Shown here: positions 1-8,632 of the stretch, piece by piece | Numbering within the stretch: the first letter of the stretch is position 1 | How the letters are laid out: each line of letters begins with the position of its first letter | NCBI RefSeq assembly: GCF_028553805.1 | Contig: NZ_CP067140.1 | Coordinates: 3,596,001-3,660,000 of the forward strand | DNA length: 64,000 bases | Direction of reading: 5' to 3' | Origin: Paracoccus saliphilus | Lineage (GTDB): Bacteria > Pseudomonadota > Alphaproteobacteria > Rhodobacterales > Rhodobacteraceae | The notes under the pieces: model-generated | Databases searched by the model: none | What the model was told of the DNA's origin: nothing | The model's input: only the letters and a program-made list of their open reading frames with translations | Position numbers and translations under genes: made by a program

Positions 1-554
1 TAGGCGCGATGCGGACGGCTGAGCGCATCCTCCAGCGCCGCGATGAACGCATCGGGATCGGTGGTTGCGTCTGTCAAGCCCGTGGTGCCGGAAAGCTGTT
101 CCAGCAATTCACCCGTCAGATACCCTTGGAAATGGCAAATCTCGCCCGCCGAAATCCGCGCCCAGTGGCTCTGACGACCCGGGAGACAGATCACCCCGTC
201 GAATTGCGGCTCTGCCGCGAGAAGCCCGGCGATTGCCGCCGTCTGACCGCGCAGCGCAGCATTTGGGGTTGTCTGAGTGACTCCCTGCGCCACCCAAATC
301 TGCAGGGCGCTGCCATTATCCCGCGTCACCTGAAGATTTGCCGGAGCGGGGGCGGCAGCCCCACCGGCAGAAAATTCGCCGGTCAGATCGGCTAGGAGCA
401 CCGGAAGATCGGATCGATCCCGCAAGGTTTCGATCAGCGCGGATCGCGAACCGCATGGAAGCTCTTGCCGCGCGGATATCTCGGCCCCTTGCATGGACCA
501 GATACGCAGGCGTTTACCGTCATATTCGGCGGCAATCCAGTTCGCGGCGCTCAT
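1..554 (-). CDS. dgoK: 2-dehydro-3-deoxygalactonokinase, 3' end outside window
   Basis: Read by translating the minus strand from an ATG at 554; the frame stays open to the window edge, giving the first 184 residues of a family usually near 290-300. The N-terminus WIAAEYDGKRLRIW matches the phosphate-binding start of DgoK-type ASKHA sugar kinases. Later segments also fit: ALRGQTAAIAGLL (family RGEE..Q..G), GVICLPGRQSHWARI (family v.lPGtHSKWv) and FQGYLTGELLEQLS (family F.TyMTGElf..L). The family phosphorylates 2-keto-3-deoxygalactonate in galactonate catabolism. The GEE of the RGEE motif reads GQT here, a small departure. A downstream KDPGal aldolase would be expected beyond the window. Confidence 0.8.
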   Translation of the reverse strand, partial: MSAANWIAAEYDGKRLRIWSMQGAEISARQELPCGSRSALIETLRDRSDLPVLLADLTGEFSAGGAAAPAPANLQVTRDNGSALQIWVAQGVTQTTPNAALRGQTAAIAGLLAAEPQFDGVICLPGRQSHWARISAGEICHFQGYLTGELLEQLSGTTGLTDATTDPDAFIAALEDALSRPHRA

Positions 555-605
555 TCGGCTCTCCTTTGGCGGGGACTGCCTGTTTGTGGCACCAGACCCG
601 GCCCG

Positions 606-896
606 TCAACCGGTGGCGCTGCTCCAGTCGAGCGGTTGCGGGTCCTCGCGATGTGCAAAGCGCAATAGATGGCTTTCCAGCACGTTGCGAAGCAGGTCCA
701 TGCCTCCCTCTTCCGGGGCTTCGGCGGTCAGGCGCAAGCCCTCGGCTGTCGTCTCGATCTCTGCCTCGCCCATCTCGAAATGGAAGCGCGAGCGGTCATC
801 CTGCATGTCAACGCCGATCTTGTTGGCGAAATGCTTGGACATGGTGGCCAGCAATTGCGGGCCGCGGGCCGTCGGAAATTCTGCAGTCTGACGCAT
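606..896 (-). CDS. DUF2218 family protein
   Basis: A 96-residue soluble protein starting MRQTAEFPTARGPQLL. It fits the DUF2218 (COG3553) pattern: an N-terminal helix LATMSKHFANKI, then DDRSRFHFEMGEAEIE and LRLTAEAPEEGGMDLLRNVLESHLLRFAHRE ending in P-L-W. The biochemical role is unknown. DUF2218 is often next to or fused with siderophore-interacting proteins, which suggests a link with iron or flavin reduction (family knowledge). I chose the ATG at 896 because the upstream in-frame starts at 1037 and 935 add residues that do not resemble the family. It is separated from dgoK by 51 bp on the same strand. A decayed siderophore-interacting gene with a similar domain lies at 63.1-63.5 kb. Confidence 0.75.
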   Translation of the reverse strand: MRQTAEFPTARGPQLLATMSKHFANKIGVDMQDDRSRFHFEMGEAEIETTAEGLRLTAEAPEEGGMDLLRNVLESHLLRFAHREDPQPLDWSSATG

Positions 897-1115
897 GGCT
901 ATCCTCTTTACATGGTCCCGTGTCGAGCCCGACCTAAGCATTCGGGAATTCGGGGTCAATTCCCGACTAAATTGCATGGATACTTTCCGCCTACCGCAAG
1001 CCGTAACATGCGACATCGGGATCGCCCTCCAATGCAATAGCCGTGGCTTGCCTCGCGCCCAGATCGAGGCTAGGCCCGGCGGCGAGTTCCGGAGACGATC
1101 AGAAGAGGGCGCGAG

Positions 1116-1340
1116 ATGGACATTTTCGATATGCTGGTCTGGGGCGGCGCTGCATTGACGCTGCTAGGGCTTGCCGCGCTGCTCTGGTGCATCGTCACCG
1201 TCATCCGCATCCGGCGTGCCGGGCTGGACGAGAACGCCTTTCGCGCACGAATGCAGGGCATTCTGGCCGTCAATATGGGCGCGCTGGTGATTTCTGCGCT
1301 TGGATTGATGGCGGTGGTGCTGGGGATCATCCTTGGATGA
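1116..1340 (+). CDS. small two-helix membrane protein
   Basis: Encodes 74 residues with two predicted transmembrane helices (about 7-32 and 50-73) separated by a short basic/acidic loop [15 protein letters not shown]. No function is recognisable. Its TGA overlaps the dtd start codon (ATGA at 1337-1340), which implies translational coupling and makes it a real gene rather than a chance frame. Upstream, GAGGGCGCGAG lies just before the ATG and can serve as ribosome-binding site. Confidence 0.7.
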   Translation: MDIFDMLVWGGAALTLLGLAALLWCIVTVIRIRRAGLDENAFRARMQGILAVNMGALVISALGLMAVVLGIILG

Positions 1341-1786
1341 GGGCGCTGGTTCAGCGGGTTGGCGAGGCGTCGGTCGAGGTCGAGGGGCGGGTCATCGGTC
1401 AGATCGGGCCGGGGCTTGTGGTGCTGGTCTGCGCGATGCGGGGCGATGACGAAAGCGCCGCCGAGAAGCTTGCCGCCCGCATCACCAAACTGCGCATCTT
1501 CCGGGACGATCAGGGACGGATGAACCGCTCGCTTGCGGATGTCTCGGGCGGGGCGCTGGTGGTCAGCCAGTTCACGCTGGCCGCCGATACAAGTAGCGGA
1601 AATCGCCCGGGTTTTTCTACGGCAGCACCGCCTGAGGACGGAGAGCGCCTGTATCTGCATTTCGCCGAGAGCCTGCGCGATCTGGGCATATCCGTCGAGA
1701 CGGGCAGCTTCGGCGCGGACATGAAGGTTCGCCTGCTGAATGACGGGCCGGTGACGATCTGGCTGGACACGGCGGACCGGGCCTGA
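1337..1786 (+). CDS. dtd: D-aminoacyl-tRNA deacylase
   Basis: A 149-residue protein of normal DTD length. DTD hydrolyses the ester bond of D-aminoacyl-tRNAs (also glycyl-tRNA(Ala)) and so proofreads translation chirality in the cytoplasm. Visible motifs are the N-terminal [17 protein letters not shown], the substrate pocket segment GNRPGF and the Gly-cisPro loop NDGPVT near the C-terminus. The family motif is usually RPSF; here the Ser is Gly, a mild substitution. The start overlaps the stop of the upstream membrane gene by ATGA, so I prefer it to a start further upstream. Confidence 0.93.
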   Translation: MRALVQRVGEASVEVEGRVIGQIGPGLVVLVCAMRGDDESAAEKLAARITKLRIFRDDQGRMNRSLADVSGGALVVSQFTLAADTSSGNRPGFSTAAPPEDGERLYLHFAESLRDLGISVETGSFGADMKVRLLNDGPVTIWLDTADRA

Positions 1787-1898
1787 TCCGGATGGCGGGG
1801 CAGCACTGAAACACCGCCTTTCCGGTTGCCGCGCAGCCACGAATGCAACAGCAGCGTGCGTTGCAACGGCACAGGTGACAACAGCAAGTTAATCTTGA

Positions 1899-1919
1899 CC
1901 CAGCAAATGCTGGGTTTTT
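1899..1919 (+). terminator. intrinsic terminator downstream of dtd
   Basis: A 7-bp stem (CCCAGCA / TGCTGGG, 2-nt gap; in practice 6 bp with a 4-nt loop) is followed directly by TTTTT. It sits about 110 bp after the dtd stop in a convergent intergenic region, the expected place and orientation for ending the plus-strand transcript. Confidence 0.7.
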
Positions 1920-1931
1920 GGCTTCACAGAG

Positions 1932-1975
1932 CATACACTGGGCGTACACAACCTGTACACAGAACATACACAGCC
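1932..1975. repeat. four tandem 11-bp repeats with TACAC core
   Basis: TACAC occurs at 1934, 1945, 1956 and 1967, exactly 11 bp apart, with the loose consensus CRTACACARNN. A degenerate fifth unit (GCGTACG) follows at 1978. The array lies between convergent dtd and tonB, just after the dtd terminator. One helical turn per unit puts each copy on the same DNA face, as in iteron-like or cooperative protein-binding arrays. A simple minisatellite is the alternative. Confidence 0.7.
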
Positions 1976-2057
1976 AGCGTACGTTGCACGGGATATCATG
2001 AATTGTTCGCAAATAATCCGCGAAGATTATGTGCGTAGTTCATGAACCCGAGAGGAC

Positions 2058-2984
2058 TTAACGAATCTTTATCGGCAGTTGAATGAGTATCGACTCTGTG
2101 ACTCCCGCCGCAGCTGGTGCGGCAGGGCAACGGCCGACGCGTTGGATGGCTCGCATGACGGCGCGGTCATCCCTGGTATTTCCGGATGAAAGGTCCAAGC
2201 CGACGCCTTGCATAGCACCATTGGGCGCAATCGAGACACTGACCTGCAGATTTCCCCTGCGGGATGTATTTGCGCGCCGGGAAGCACTGACGATACAGGC
2301 GCCGAGCTGACTTTGCCATTGCCTTTGCAGGCTAGCCCGCTGCTGCGCGCTGACACCGCCGCTCCCGCCGCCTGCGGCGCGTGCCGAGGAATTGCCCCGG
2401 GCACCTCCCCCTTGCGTCGCAGGCTGGGGCTTGGCCGCCTGTTGCTGCGGGGCCGCCTGGCGTTTCGGCTCGGGCTGCGGCTTGGCGGCCTGACGCTTGG
2501 GTTGAGGCTTGGGCCGCGCGGGCTTGTGGTCGGGGCGCGTCGAGGTATCGAGCGCCAATTCGGACTTGATCTCGGGTGGCTCGAAGCTTTGCAATTCGGG
2601 AAGTTCGGGCTCCACCACCTCGGGCTGAGGCTCGGGCGTTTCGGGCAGGTTCGGCTTGGCGGCGCTGAGTTGGGGCGCGGAAGGGACCTGCGAAACCTCC
2701 GGCGCCCTGTCGGGTGCCGCGTCGGGCATGGGCTGCTCGATCTGAGGCTCGGCTATCTCTTCGGGCTCGGTCAATTCGGGTTCCGTCACCGCCTCAGGCG
2801 GATTTTCCCATTGCTCGATCAGATCCGACATCTTGCCAGATCCTGCCGCTACCGGCGCGGGTGGCGCCGGTATATCCGCCCCCATCGCGATCTGCTCTGG
2901 CATCAGCACCGCCGCCGCAGATACATGCAGCGCGACGGCGATGGTCACGAAACCGGCGATTTCCCATTTCTGCCAGGCTGCCAT
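2058..2984 (-). CDS. tonB: TonB-like energy transducer
   Basis: A 308-residue protein with one N-terminal transmembrane helix (about 10-32), a long Pro/Glu- then Pro/Lys/Gln-rich periplasmic spacer (about 35-200) and a C-terminal domain (about 215-308) whose SVSIAPNGAMQGVGL and AVMRAIQRVG match the TonB/TolA C-terminal fold. TonB carries the proton-motive force sensed by ExbB/ExbD to outer-membrane receptors for iron chelates, haem or cobalamin. The start at 2984 leaves 1 bp after the exbD2 stop; an upstream in-frame start would run into exbD2. It is the last gene of the exbB-exbD1-exbD2-tonB operon. The C-terminal domain is divergent, so a TolA-like role cannot be excluded. Confidence 0.8.
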   Translation of the reverse strand: MAAWQKWEIAGFVTIAVALHVSAAAVLMPEQIAMGADIPAPPAPVAAGSGKMSDLIEQWENPPEAVTEPELTEPEEIAEPQIEQPMPDAAPDRAPEVSQVPSAPQLSAAKPNLPETPEPQPEVVEPELPELQSFEPPEIKSELALDTSTRPDHKPARPKPQPKRQAAKPQPEPKRQAAPQQQAAKPQPATQGGGARGNSSARAAGGGSGGVSAQQRASLQRQWQSQLGACIVSASRRANTSRRGNLQVSVSIAPNGAMQGVGLDLSSGNTRDDRAVMRAIQRVGRCPAAPAAAGVTESILIQLPIKIR

Positions 2985-2985
2985 C

Positions 2986-3384
2986 TCAACCTCCGCTGAC
3001 GACAAGTTGCGCACCGGTGTCGCTGATCTCGCGCAGACGTTTCAGCAAGGCTGCGACCATTGCGGCATCTGCGCCCTTGTCGGCGCGGATTTCCAGCGGT
3101 GCATCCCCGTCCCGAGCGCCGATCTCTGCCCAGATATCCTCTCCGTGTGTCTCGTTATAGACGAGTTCACCGGAGGTCGAGACATAGAGCACGTTGCGAT
3201 CTCTTTCCTCGTCGCCATCCCGCGCCGAGATCTCCGCCTCGCTTTCCGGAGGCTCCAGTTCGAAGGGCGGGGCCTGCGTGACTTGCGCGGTCAGCAGGAA
3301 GAAGATCAGCAGCAGGAAGACCACGTTGATCATCGGGATGATCGATTCGCCTTTCGGGCGACGGGGAGGCATGTCGATACGCAT
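2986..3384 (-). CDS. exbD: second ExbD/TolR-type proton-channel protein (ExbD2)
   Basis: A 132-residue inner-membrane protein with a short cytoplasmic tail, one helix (about 16-35, PMINVVFLLLIFFLLTA) and a periplasmic domain. It belongs to the ExbD/TolR family, which forms the proton channel with ExbB. The membrane Asp essential for proton passage in ExbD (Asp25 in E. coli, motif PxID) is Asn20 here (PMIN), whereas the neighbouring paralogue keeps Asp. It may be a structural rather than proton-conducting partner. It lies 3 bp after exbD1 and 1 bp before tonB. Confidence 0.85.
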   Translation of the reverse strand: MRIDMPPRRPKGESIIPMINVVFLLLIFFLLTAQVTQAPPFELEPPESEAEISARDGDEERDRNVLYVSTSGELVYNETHGEDIWAEIGARDGDAPLEIRADKGADAAMVAALLKRLREISDTGAQLVVSGG

Positions 3385-3387
3385 GGC

Positions 3388-3783
3388 TTACTCGACCAGG
3401 ATCATGTTGTTGAAACCTGCCGCACGCAGCCCGTCCATGACCGCAACGAGGCGCTGAAGATCGGCCTGCTCGCGTGAGCGCAGGATCACCGCCGCGCCCT
3501 CTTCGGGCATCAGGGCGGCCAGCGCTTCGGGCAGGTCGGCCTCGGTCGTATCTAAGCCGTTGAGCGCGATGCTGTCAGGCCCGATATCGACAAGGCGCGG
3601 CGCGCCCTGCCATTCGCTGCCCGATCCCTCGGACCCGCCCGCGATGGGCAGCACCGCATCCGTGCCGAATCGCGAGGCCAGCATGAAGAAGATCAGCAAA
3701 AGGAAGACCACGTCGATCATCGGTGTCAGCGACATCCTTCGCGGATGCCGGCGCGGCCCCAGATCGAAGCTTTCCTCGCTCAT
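3388..3783 (-). CDS. exbD: ExbD/TolR-type proton-channel protein (ExbD1)
   Basis: A 131-residue single-pass protein with the canonical helix PMIDVVFLLLIFFMLAS (about 21-38). It includes the conserved channel Asp24 and an N-terminal basic stretch RRHPRR. The periplasmic part ends in LVAVMDGLRAAGF, a typical ExbD/TolR dimerisation segment. It couples proton flow with ExbB to move TonB. The start overlaps the exbB stop (ATGA at 3780-3783), so the two are translationally coupled. Confidence 0.9.
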   Translation of the reverse strand: MSEESFDLGPRRHPRRMSLTPMIDVVFLLLIFFMLASRFGTDAVLPIAGGSEGSGSEWQGAPRLVDIGPDSIALNGLDTTEADLPEALAALMPEEGAAVILRSREQADLQRLVAVMDGLRAAGFNNMILVE

Positions 3784-4463
3784 TCCGCCGCCTCGAGCCG
3801 CAGAGTGGGCTGCTCCGGAGCGTCAGCCTTGACGAAGATGCGCGTCGCCAGGTCTTCCAGATCGGCCTGCAGCCGGTCGGCGATAGATTCGAACCAACTA
3901 AGCGCGACGCCGGCCGGGATCGCCACCGCCATACCTGCCGCCGTGGTCAACAGGGCCACCCAGATACCGCCCGCCAGGTCCGAAGGATCGGCCTGATTTC
4001 CCGATTCCTGCAAGACCTGGAAAGCGGTGATCATGCCCAGCACGGTGCCCAGCAATCCCAGCAGCGGCGCGATGGTCGCGATCAGTTCCAGCGCGCGCAG
4101 CCCTTCGCGGGCACGATAGAGGGTCTGGCGCGCGATCCGGGCGGTTTCCTCGCGCGCGGTCTTGTCGTCGATTGCCGGATCGAGCGAAGTGCCGATGGCT
4201 GCCTGTGCGACGCGGGCGCGGGCGGAGGGACGTCCGCGCACCTCTTCCATCGCCTCGCGGCGGCGGCCTTTCGCCCAAAGCGCGATGGCGCGGCGCGAAT
4301 GGCTGCCACCCCAGACCCCCAGGCGCGACAGCGAGAGCAATTTCCACAGCACGATGGCGAGGGTGGCGACGGACAGGGACGCGATCAGCCACATCGTCCA
4401 ACCGCCATCGCGGATCATTTCCACCAGCGGCAGTGTCGAGAGAGTCGAGGAGAGTTCAGGCAT
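3780..4463 (-). CDS. exbB: ExbB/MotA/TolQ-type proton channel
   Basis: A 227-residue protein with three predicted membrane helices (about 21-43, 130-155 and 170-195). The family signature ALELIATIAPLLGLLGTVLG precedes the FQ segment, and GIWVALLTTAAGMAVAIPAG forms the third helix. It is the pentameric stator-like scaffold around ExbD and energises TonB. I start at the ATG at 4463, preceded by GGAG with good spacing; a frame-open TTG at 4481 is less likely. It is the first gene of the four-gene operon. A 17-bp inverted repeat lies about 80 bp upstream. No TonB-dependent receptor is in the window, so the transported ligand is unknown. Confidence 0.9.
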   Translation of the reverse strand: MPELSSTLSTLPLVEMIRDGGWTMWLIASLSVATLAIVLWKLLSLSRLGVWGGSHSRRAIALWAKGRRREAMEEVRGRPSARARVAQAAIGTSLDPAIDDKTAREETARIARQTLYRAREGLRALELIATIAPLLGLLGTVLGMITAFQVLQESGNQADPSDLAGGIWVALLTTAAGMAVAIPAGVALSWFESIADRLQADLEDLATRIFVKADAPEQPTLRLEAAE

Positions 4464-4812
4464 GGCATGCTCCGTAGCCAAGAGAACGTGGGGCCATCGA
4501 AGGGGCCGCCAAATGCGTTTGGTCTTGGGGTGTTGTTGGATTGCCGGCTACCGGCAAGGCAGGCAGGAAGGCTCCGGTATCGGCGACCGACCCGGGCGGG
4601 AAGAGCGTTTCTCGGAATGAATTTCACGTATATGCTCCGGCCAGATCGGCTATTAGATGGTTAACGACGGGACTGCGCTAATGTTTCCGACTAAACATGT
4701 CAAGTATTGCCGCGCCGGGCTTTGTCTTGCGGCGGACGATCAAATACGTTGTCACCACATGCCCCGGTGATATAGCTGGAAACCCTCACCACAGACCGGA
4801 AGGCCGCCACCC
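4464..4812. other. divergent intergenic region exbB / cobA
   Basis: A 349-bp stretch without a convincing gene, holding the promoters for the exbB operon (leftward) and the cobA-like gene (rightward). The part around 4640-4720 is relatively AT-rich (TTAACGACGG, GCTAATGTTTCC). I could not recognise a Fur, RirA or Irr box, although iron control of exbB-tonB would be expected. Confidence 0.5.
4541..4557. promoter_or_regulatory. inverted repeat TTGCCGG-CTA-CCGGCAA upstream of exbB
   Basis: A perfect 7-bp inverted repeat with a 3-bp spacer, about 78 bp upstream of the exbB start. It could be a repressor site or form a hairpin in the exbB leader. It does not match any iron-regulator box I know. 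Confidence 0.4.
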
Positions 4813-5589
4813 GTGACCGCTCCTGCCCAATCGACTGGTTTCGTTTCTCTCGTCTCGGCGGGCCCCGGCGATCCTGAATTGCTGACGCTGAAGGCCGCCC
4901 GCCGAATGGCCGAGGCCGATGTGATCCTGTTTGACGACCTGGCCTCGGGGCCGGTGCTGGAGCAGGCGGGACCGCAAACCGAGTTGATCGCCGTCGGCAA
5001 ACGTGCTGGGCGCCCGTCCGCGCGCCAGGAACATGTGAATGCGCTATTGGTCGGGCATGCCCGGCAAGGCCGCCGGGTGGTCCGGCTGAAATCCGGCGAC
5101 GCGGGCATCTTCGGCCGGCTGGAGGAAGAGCTGATCGCCCTGACCGAGGCGGGCATCCCGTTCGAGATCGTTCCCGGCGTCACCTCGGCCAGCGCCGCCG
5201 CCGCGGCTGCCGGTCTGCCGCTGACCCGCCGCCTGACCGCGCGCCGCCTGCAATTCGTGACCGGTGCCGATGTCACGGGCCATCTGCCCGAAGATATCAA
5301 CTGGGCAGCCATCGCCGATCCCGGCGTGACGACCGTCGTCTTCATGGGGCAGCGCAGTTTTCCGAAACTGGCCGATGGCTTGCGCGCCCATGGCCTGCCC
5401 CCTTCGACACCTGCGCTGTTCGCAGAGGCGGTCGGCCATCCGCATCAACGGCTTGTCCATACAACTGTCGGCGAGCTAGCAGAGATGATGCGCAACGCCG
5501 AGGTCACTCAACCGGGGCTGATCCTCTATGGTCCGCTGGCCTTCCGAGATCAGAAGGGGCAATCCGATGTCCCGAATTCGGCATCGTAA
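4813..5589 (+). CDS. cobA: uroporphyrinogen-III C-methyltransferase (SUMT)
   Basis: A 258-residue SAM-dependent methyltransferase that methylates uroporphyrinogen III at C2 and C7 to give precorrin-2, the branch point to cobalamin and sirohaem. Signature motifs are LVSAGPGDPELLTLKA at the N-terminus, VVRLKSGDAGIFGR (usually LKGGDPFIFGR) and the SAM loop PGVTSASAAAAAAGLPLTRR. The start is GTG at 4813, downstream of GGAAGG. The changed LKSGDAG loop suggests a divergent copy; it could serve sirohaem or B12 synthesis. It stands alone here, next to the TonB system but divergent from it. Confidence 0.88.
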   Translation: MTAPAQSTGFVSLVSAGPGDPELLTLKAARRMAEADVILFDDLASGPVLEQAGPQTELIAVGKRAGRPSARQEHVNALLVGHARQGRRVVRLKSGDAGIFGRLEEELIALTEAGIPFEIVPGVTSASAAAAAAGLPLTRRLTARRLQFVTGADVTGHLPEDINWAAIADPGVTTVVFMGQRSFPKLADGLRAHGLPPSTPALFAEAVGHPHQRLVHTTVGELAEMMRNAEVTQPGLILYGPLAFRDQKGQSDVPNSAS

Positions 5590-5710
5590 CAATCTGTTTT
5601 TACTAAAATGCGCCATTCAAATTTGGTGCATTCATGGCCCGGTTCATGGCTTGATAACCCGACCGACGCGAATCCGATGACGTCGGCAGGAAACAACAGA
5701 CAGACCGACC

Positions 5711-8443
5711 ATGCTGACCTATCATCATGTGGGCACCTTTGGTGTCACACGCAAGAAATGGCTGTCCGATATATCGGACCTCGAAATCCTCACGATAGGC
5801 GGGCGAACGCTGCTATTGGCCACGACCGAGTTCAGGGGGGCCGGGGTCAGTTCCTATACGATCTCTGCCCCCGACAAACCGCCGAGGCTGATTGATGCCC
5901 AGCCCTTCCTTCCGAAATTCACCTATCAGCGGGAACCGGATATCAGCTTGCTGAATGTGAGGGGTGAAACCTTCATCCATCACAGCCACCTGGGAGGTGC
6001 AGAGCATCTGGGTATCCGCCTTGCACCGACAGGCGTTCTGGATGGTTTCGAACCGATTTTTGCACGCAGCGGAATCGCTGAGCCCATTTCCGCGCTGGGT
6101 CAATACACCAGTCCGAATGGAAGTTTCCTGTATCTCGCTCATCAGGATGACCTCAAGATAACGGTGCATAAAATCGGCACCAAAGGGCAGCTTACCAAAT
6201 CAGACAGCGTCTCCCTTCGATCCAGCAATGCTCCCCCAGGCAGTTCATTGGACAAAATCATCGAGACGCATGCCGGAGGCAACCGTTTCCTGGTGGCGAT
6301 TTCAAAATCAGGCGATTTCATTTCAACGCATCGCGTCACCAATTCGGGCGATATTGCCCATACGGGATTGCATGTCAGCGCGATGGGAGCGGGTTACACG
6401 GTTCCCACCGATATCGAAGCGGTTCAGGTCGGGGGGCGCAGTTACGTCATTGTCGCCTCGGCGGGGTCCTCGACCCTGACGGTGTTTCGGCTGTTCGCCG
6501 ACGGCAGGCTGAAACCAACCGACCATGTGCTTGACGAGGGATATACCAGCTTTCAAGCGATCACCGCGCTCGAGACCGTCAGGATCGATGGCCGTGCCTT
6601 CATTTTCACCGGTGGCGTGGATGATGGCATCAGCATTTTCACCCTGCAGCCCGATGGACGGCTTCTGCATCTGGAAACCCTTGCGGACAGGGATGACATG
6701 ACCTTGGCGGATGTAAGCGACATCGAGGCCAGGGTCATTGAGAACAGGATTGCGCTTTTCGTCAGCTCGGCCAGCGAAACCGGCATCACACAACTCGTGT
6801 TCGATCCCGGCAAGATCGGCATGACCGGCTCGACATCGGCGGATCGTGCGACCGGAACCGCAGACAATGACCTTCTGATTGCCCGACCGGGTACCTCCAT
6901 GATCTGGGGAGGGGAAGGCGATGACATTCTCATTGCAACAACCTCGAGCGTAAAAATGTTCGGCGGACCCGGTGCAGATATCTTCGTTCCGGCCAACACT
7001 AGCGGTCGAAACTTGATAAAGGGTTTCGAAGTCGGACTGGATCATCTGGACCTCAGCCAACTCGGCATGATCCGGAGTTTTCACCAGATCAAGTTCAAAC
7101 CCCGCGCCGGTGGCATCAAACTGGAGTTTCAGGATGTCACCATCGATATTATCACCAATGACGGTACGACTCTTACCGAAGCGGATTTCTCGAACGACCT
7201 GTTTCCCATCGCTCACTATACCGCGCCCAAATTCGATGTGAGCGAAATCGATGTCGCTCTTCCTCCGACAACCGTCGGCCGGCATATTTTCGGCACAAGC
7301 AAGAACGACCGTCTGTCGGGCGCGAACGGCTCGGACATGCTCGTGGCACGTCACGGCAATGATGTTGTTTCAGGCGGTGCCGGGAACGACAGCTTGCATG
7401 GAGATGACGGTCACGACCGTTTGGCCGGTGGCTCCGGGAATGACCTCCTTCACGGTGGTTCCGGCGTGGATACGATCAAGGCAGGCAGAGGCAACGACAA
7501 GGGCATTGGCGGCTGGGGCAACGACACAGTTTACGGTGGAGCAGGCTACGACAGCCTGACAGGCTCGGATGGCCGCGACCATTTGCACGGCGACAGGGGA
7601 AATGATGAGCTGTTCGGAAATCGTCACAAGGATAGGCTGGCCGGCGGCTTGGGCAATGACACCCTATATGGCGGAGGTGACGATGACCTCCTGATCGGCG
7701 CCGAAGGGGATGACCATATCTGGGGCGGCGCAGGTAACGACAAACTGCACGGGAACCACCACAAGGACAAGCTGGTCGGCGGGCAGGGAAACGACACCCT
7801 TCATGGCGGAAGCGGCGATGACACGTTGATCGGCACCGAGGGTGTGAACCGGCTTTGGGGCATGAAAGGGCATGACCGGATCATCGGCGGAACCGGACGG
7901 GATCTTGTCGAAGCCGGGACTGGAAATGACGTCGTTGCCGGCAAGCAGGGCGCAGACCGGATCACGGGTCATGATGGAAACGACATCCTTCATGGCAACG
8001 CAGGAGATGACCGCATCCGGGGCGGCAAGGGCAATGACAAACTGTGGGGAAACCATCACAAGGACTTGCTGATCGGCGAGCGAGGGGACGACATCATCAA
8101 TGGCGGAGACGGCAACGATACGCTCGTGGGAGGATTGGGCGCCGACAGGTTGAACGGTGGCGTCGGCAGGGATGTTTTTCGTTTCAACTCATTCTCGGCC
8201 AGCAAGGTCGGCGCACCGGATACCATCAGCGATTTCAGGCCGGGATGGGATGATATCGACCTGTCAGGGCTGGATCTGGCCTATATCGGAAATAAGGCAT
8301 TCACGAGCGATCGGCAGCTACGATGGGAATTGAGGGATAAACAGACCTATGTCAGCGTGGATCTGGATGGCAATGGGCAGGCAGACATGGCCTTCACCCT
8401 GACCGGACGAATGCGGCTGACGGAGGATGATTTCATATTCTGA
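5711..8443 (+). CDS. secreted beta-propeller / RTX calcium-binding protein
   Basis: A 910-residue protein without an N-terminal signal peptide. Residues about 1-385 look like a beta-propeller built from repeats (for example VQVGGRSYVIVASAGSSTLT and ADGRLKPTDHVL). A first RTX-like block follows at about 385-520, then a long array of nonapeptides G-G-x-G-x-D-x-L-x (about 525-800) and a serralysin-like C-terminal domain ending in acidic-hydrophobic DDFIF. RTX proteins of this design leave the cell by type I secretion with an uncleaved C-terminal signal and fold on binding calcium. No type I secretion genes are in the window. Three turns carry GN(R/H)HKD instead of glycine-rich loops. Function beyond secretion and calcium binding is unknown; adhesion or biofilm matrix is a guess. 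Confidence 0.85.
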   Translation: MLTYHHVGTFGVTRKKWLSDISDLEILTIGGRTLLLATTEFRGAGVSSYTISAPDKPPRLIDAQPFLPKFTYQREPDISLLNVRGETFIHHSHLGGAEHLGIRLAPTGVLDGFEPIFARSGIAEPISALGQYTSPNGSFLYLAHQDDLKITVHKIGTKGQLTKSDSVSLRSSNAPPGSSLDKIIETHAGGNRFLVAISKSGDFISTHRVTNSGDIAHTGLHVSAMGAGYTVPTDIEAVQVGGRSYVIVASAGSSTLTVFRLFADGRLKPTDHVLDEGYTSFQAITALETVRIDGRAFIFTGGVDDGISIFTLQPDGRLLHLETLADRDDMTLADVSDIEARVIENRIALFVSSASETGITQLVFDPGKIGMTGSTSADRATGTADNDLLIARPGTSMIWGGEGDDILIATTSSVKMFGGPGADIFVPANTSGRNLIKGFEVGLDHLDLSQLGMIRSFHQIKFKPRAGGIKLEFQDVTIDIITNDGTTLTEADFSNDLFPIAHYTAPKFDVSEIDVALPPTTVGRHIFGTSKNDRLSGANGSDMLVARHGNDVVSGGAGNDSLHGDDGHDRLAGGSGNDLLHGGSGVDTIKAGRGNDKGIGGWGNDTVYGGAGYDSLTGSDGRDHLHGDRGNDELFGNRHKDRLAGGLGNDTLYGGGDDDLLIGAEGDDHIWGGAGNDKLHGNHHKDKLVGGQGNDTLHGGSGDDTLIGTEGVNRLWGMKGHDRIIGGTGRDLVEAGTGNDVVAGKQGADRITGHDGNDILHGNAGDDRIRGGKGNDKLWGNHHKDLLIGERGDDIINGGDGNDTLVGGLGADRLNGGVGRDVFRFNSFSASKVGAPDTISDFRPGWDDIDLSGLDLAYIGNKAFTSDRQLRWELRDKQTYVSVDLDGNGQADMAFTLTGRMRLTEDDFIF

Positions 8444-8632
8444 AAAATCTTTTCGCCTTGTGAAGCTGGTTGCTTTCGAAAACCTCGATATTTCCGTCGG
8501 CGATATGACTCGCCAGTGAAACCGCATTGACCGTTGCAACCTCCGGTTCTTGGCGCTGCCACCCGTTTGCGGTACTGAGTGAAGACTTTATGACTGTATT
8601 ATCAAGCGCGGCCTGACTGGAAGATGTTACAG

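Noticed and set aside
1932..1983. TACAC array as a CRISPR
   Set aside because: The units are 11 bp with no spacers; CRISPR repeats are 20-40 bp with unique spacers.
2208..2999. Long plus-strand frame antisense to tonB
   Set aside because: A shadow of the GC-rich Pro/Lys/Gln-coding tonB sequence; its Leu/Arg/Gly composition is typical of antisense frames.
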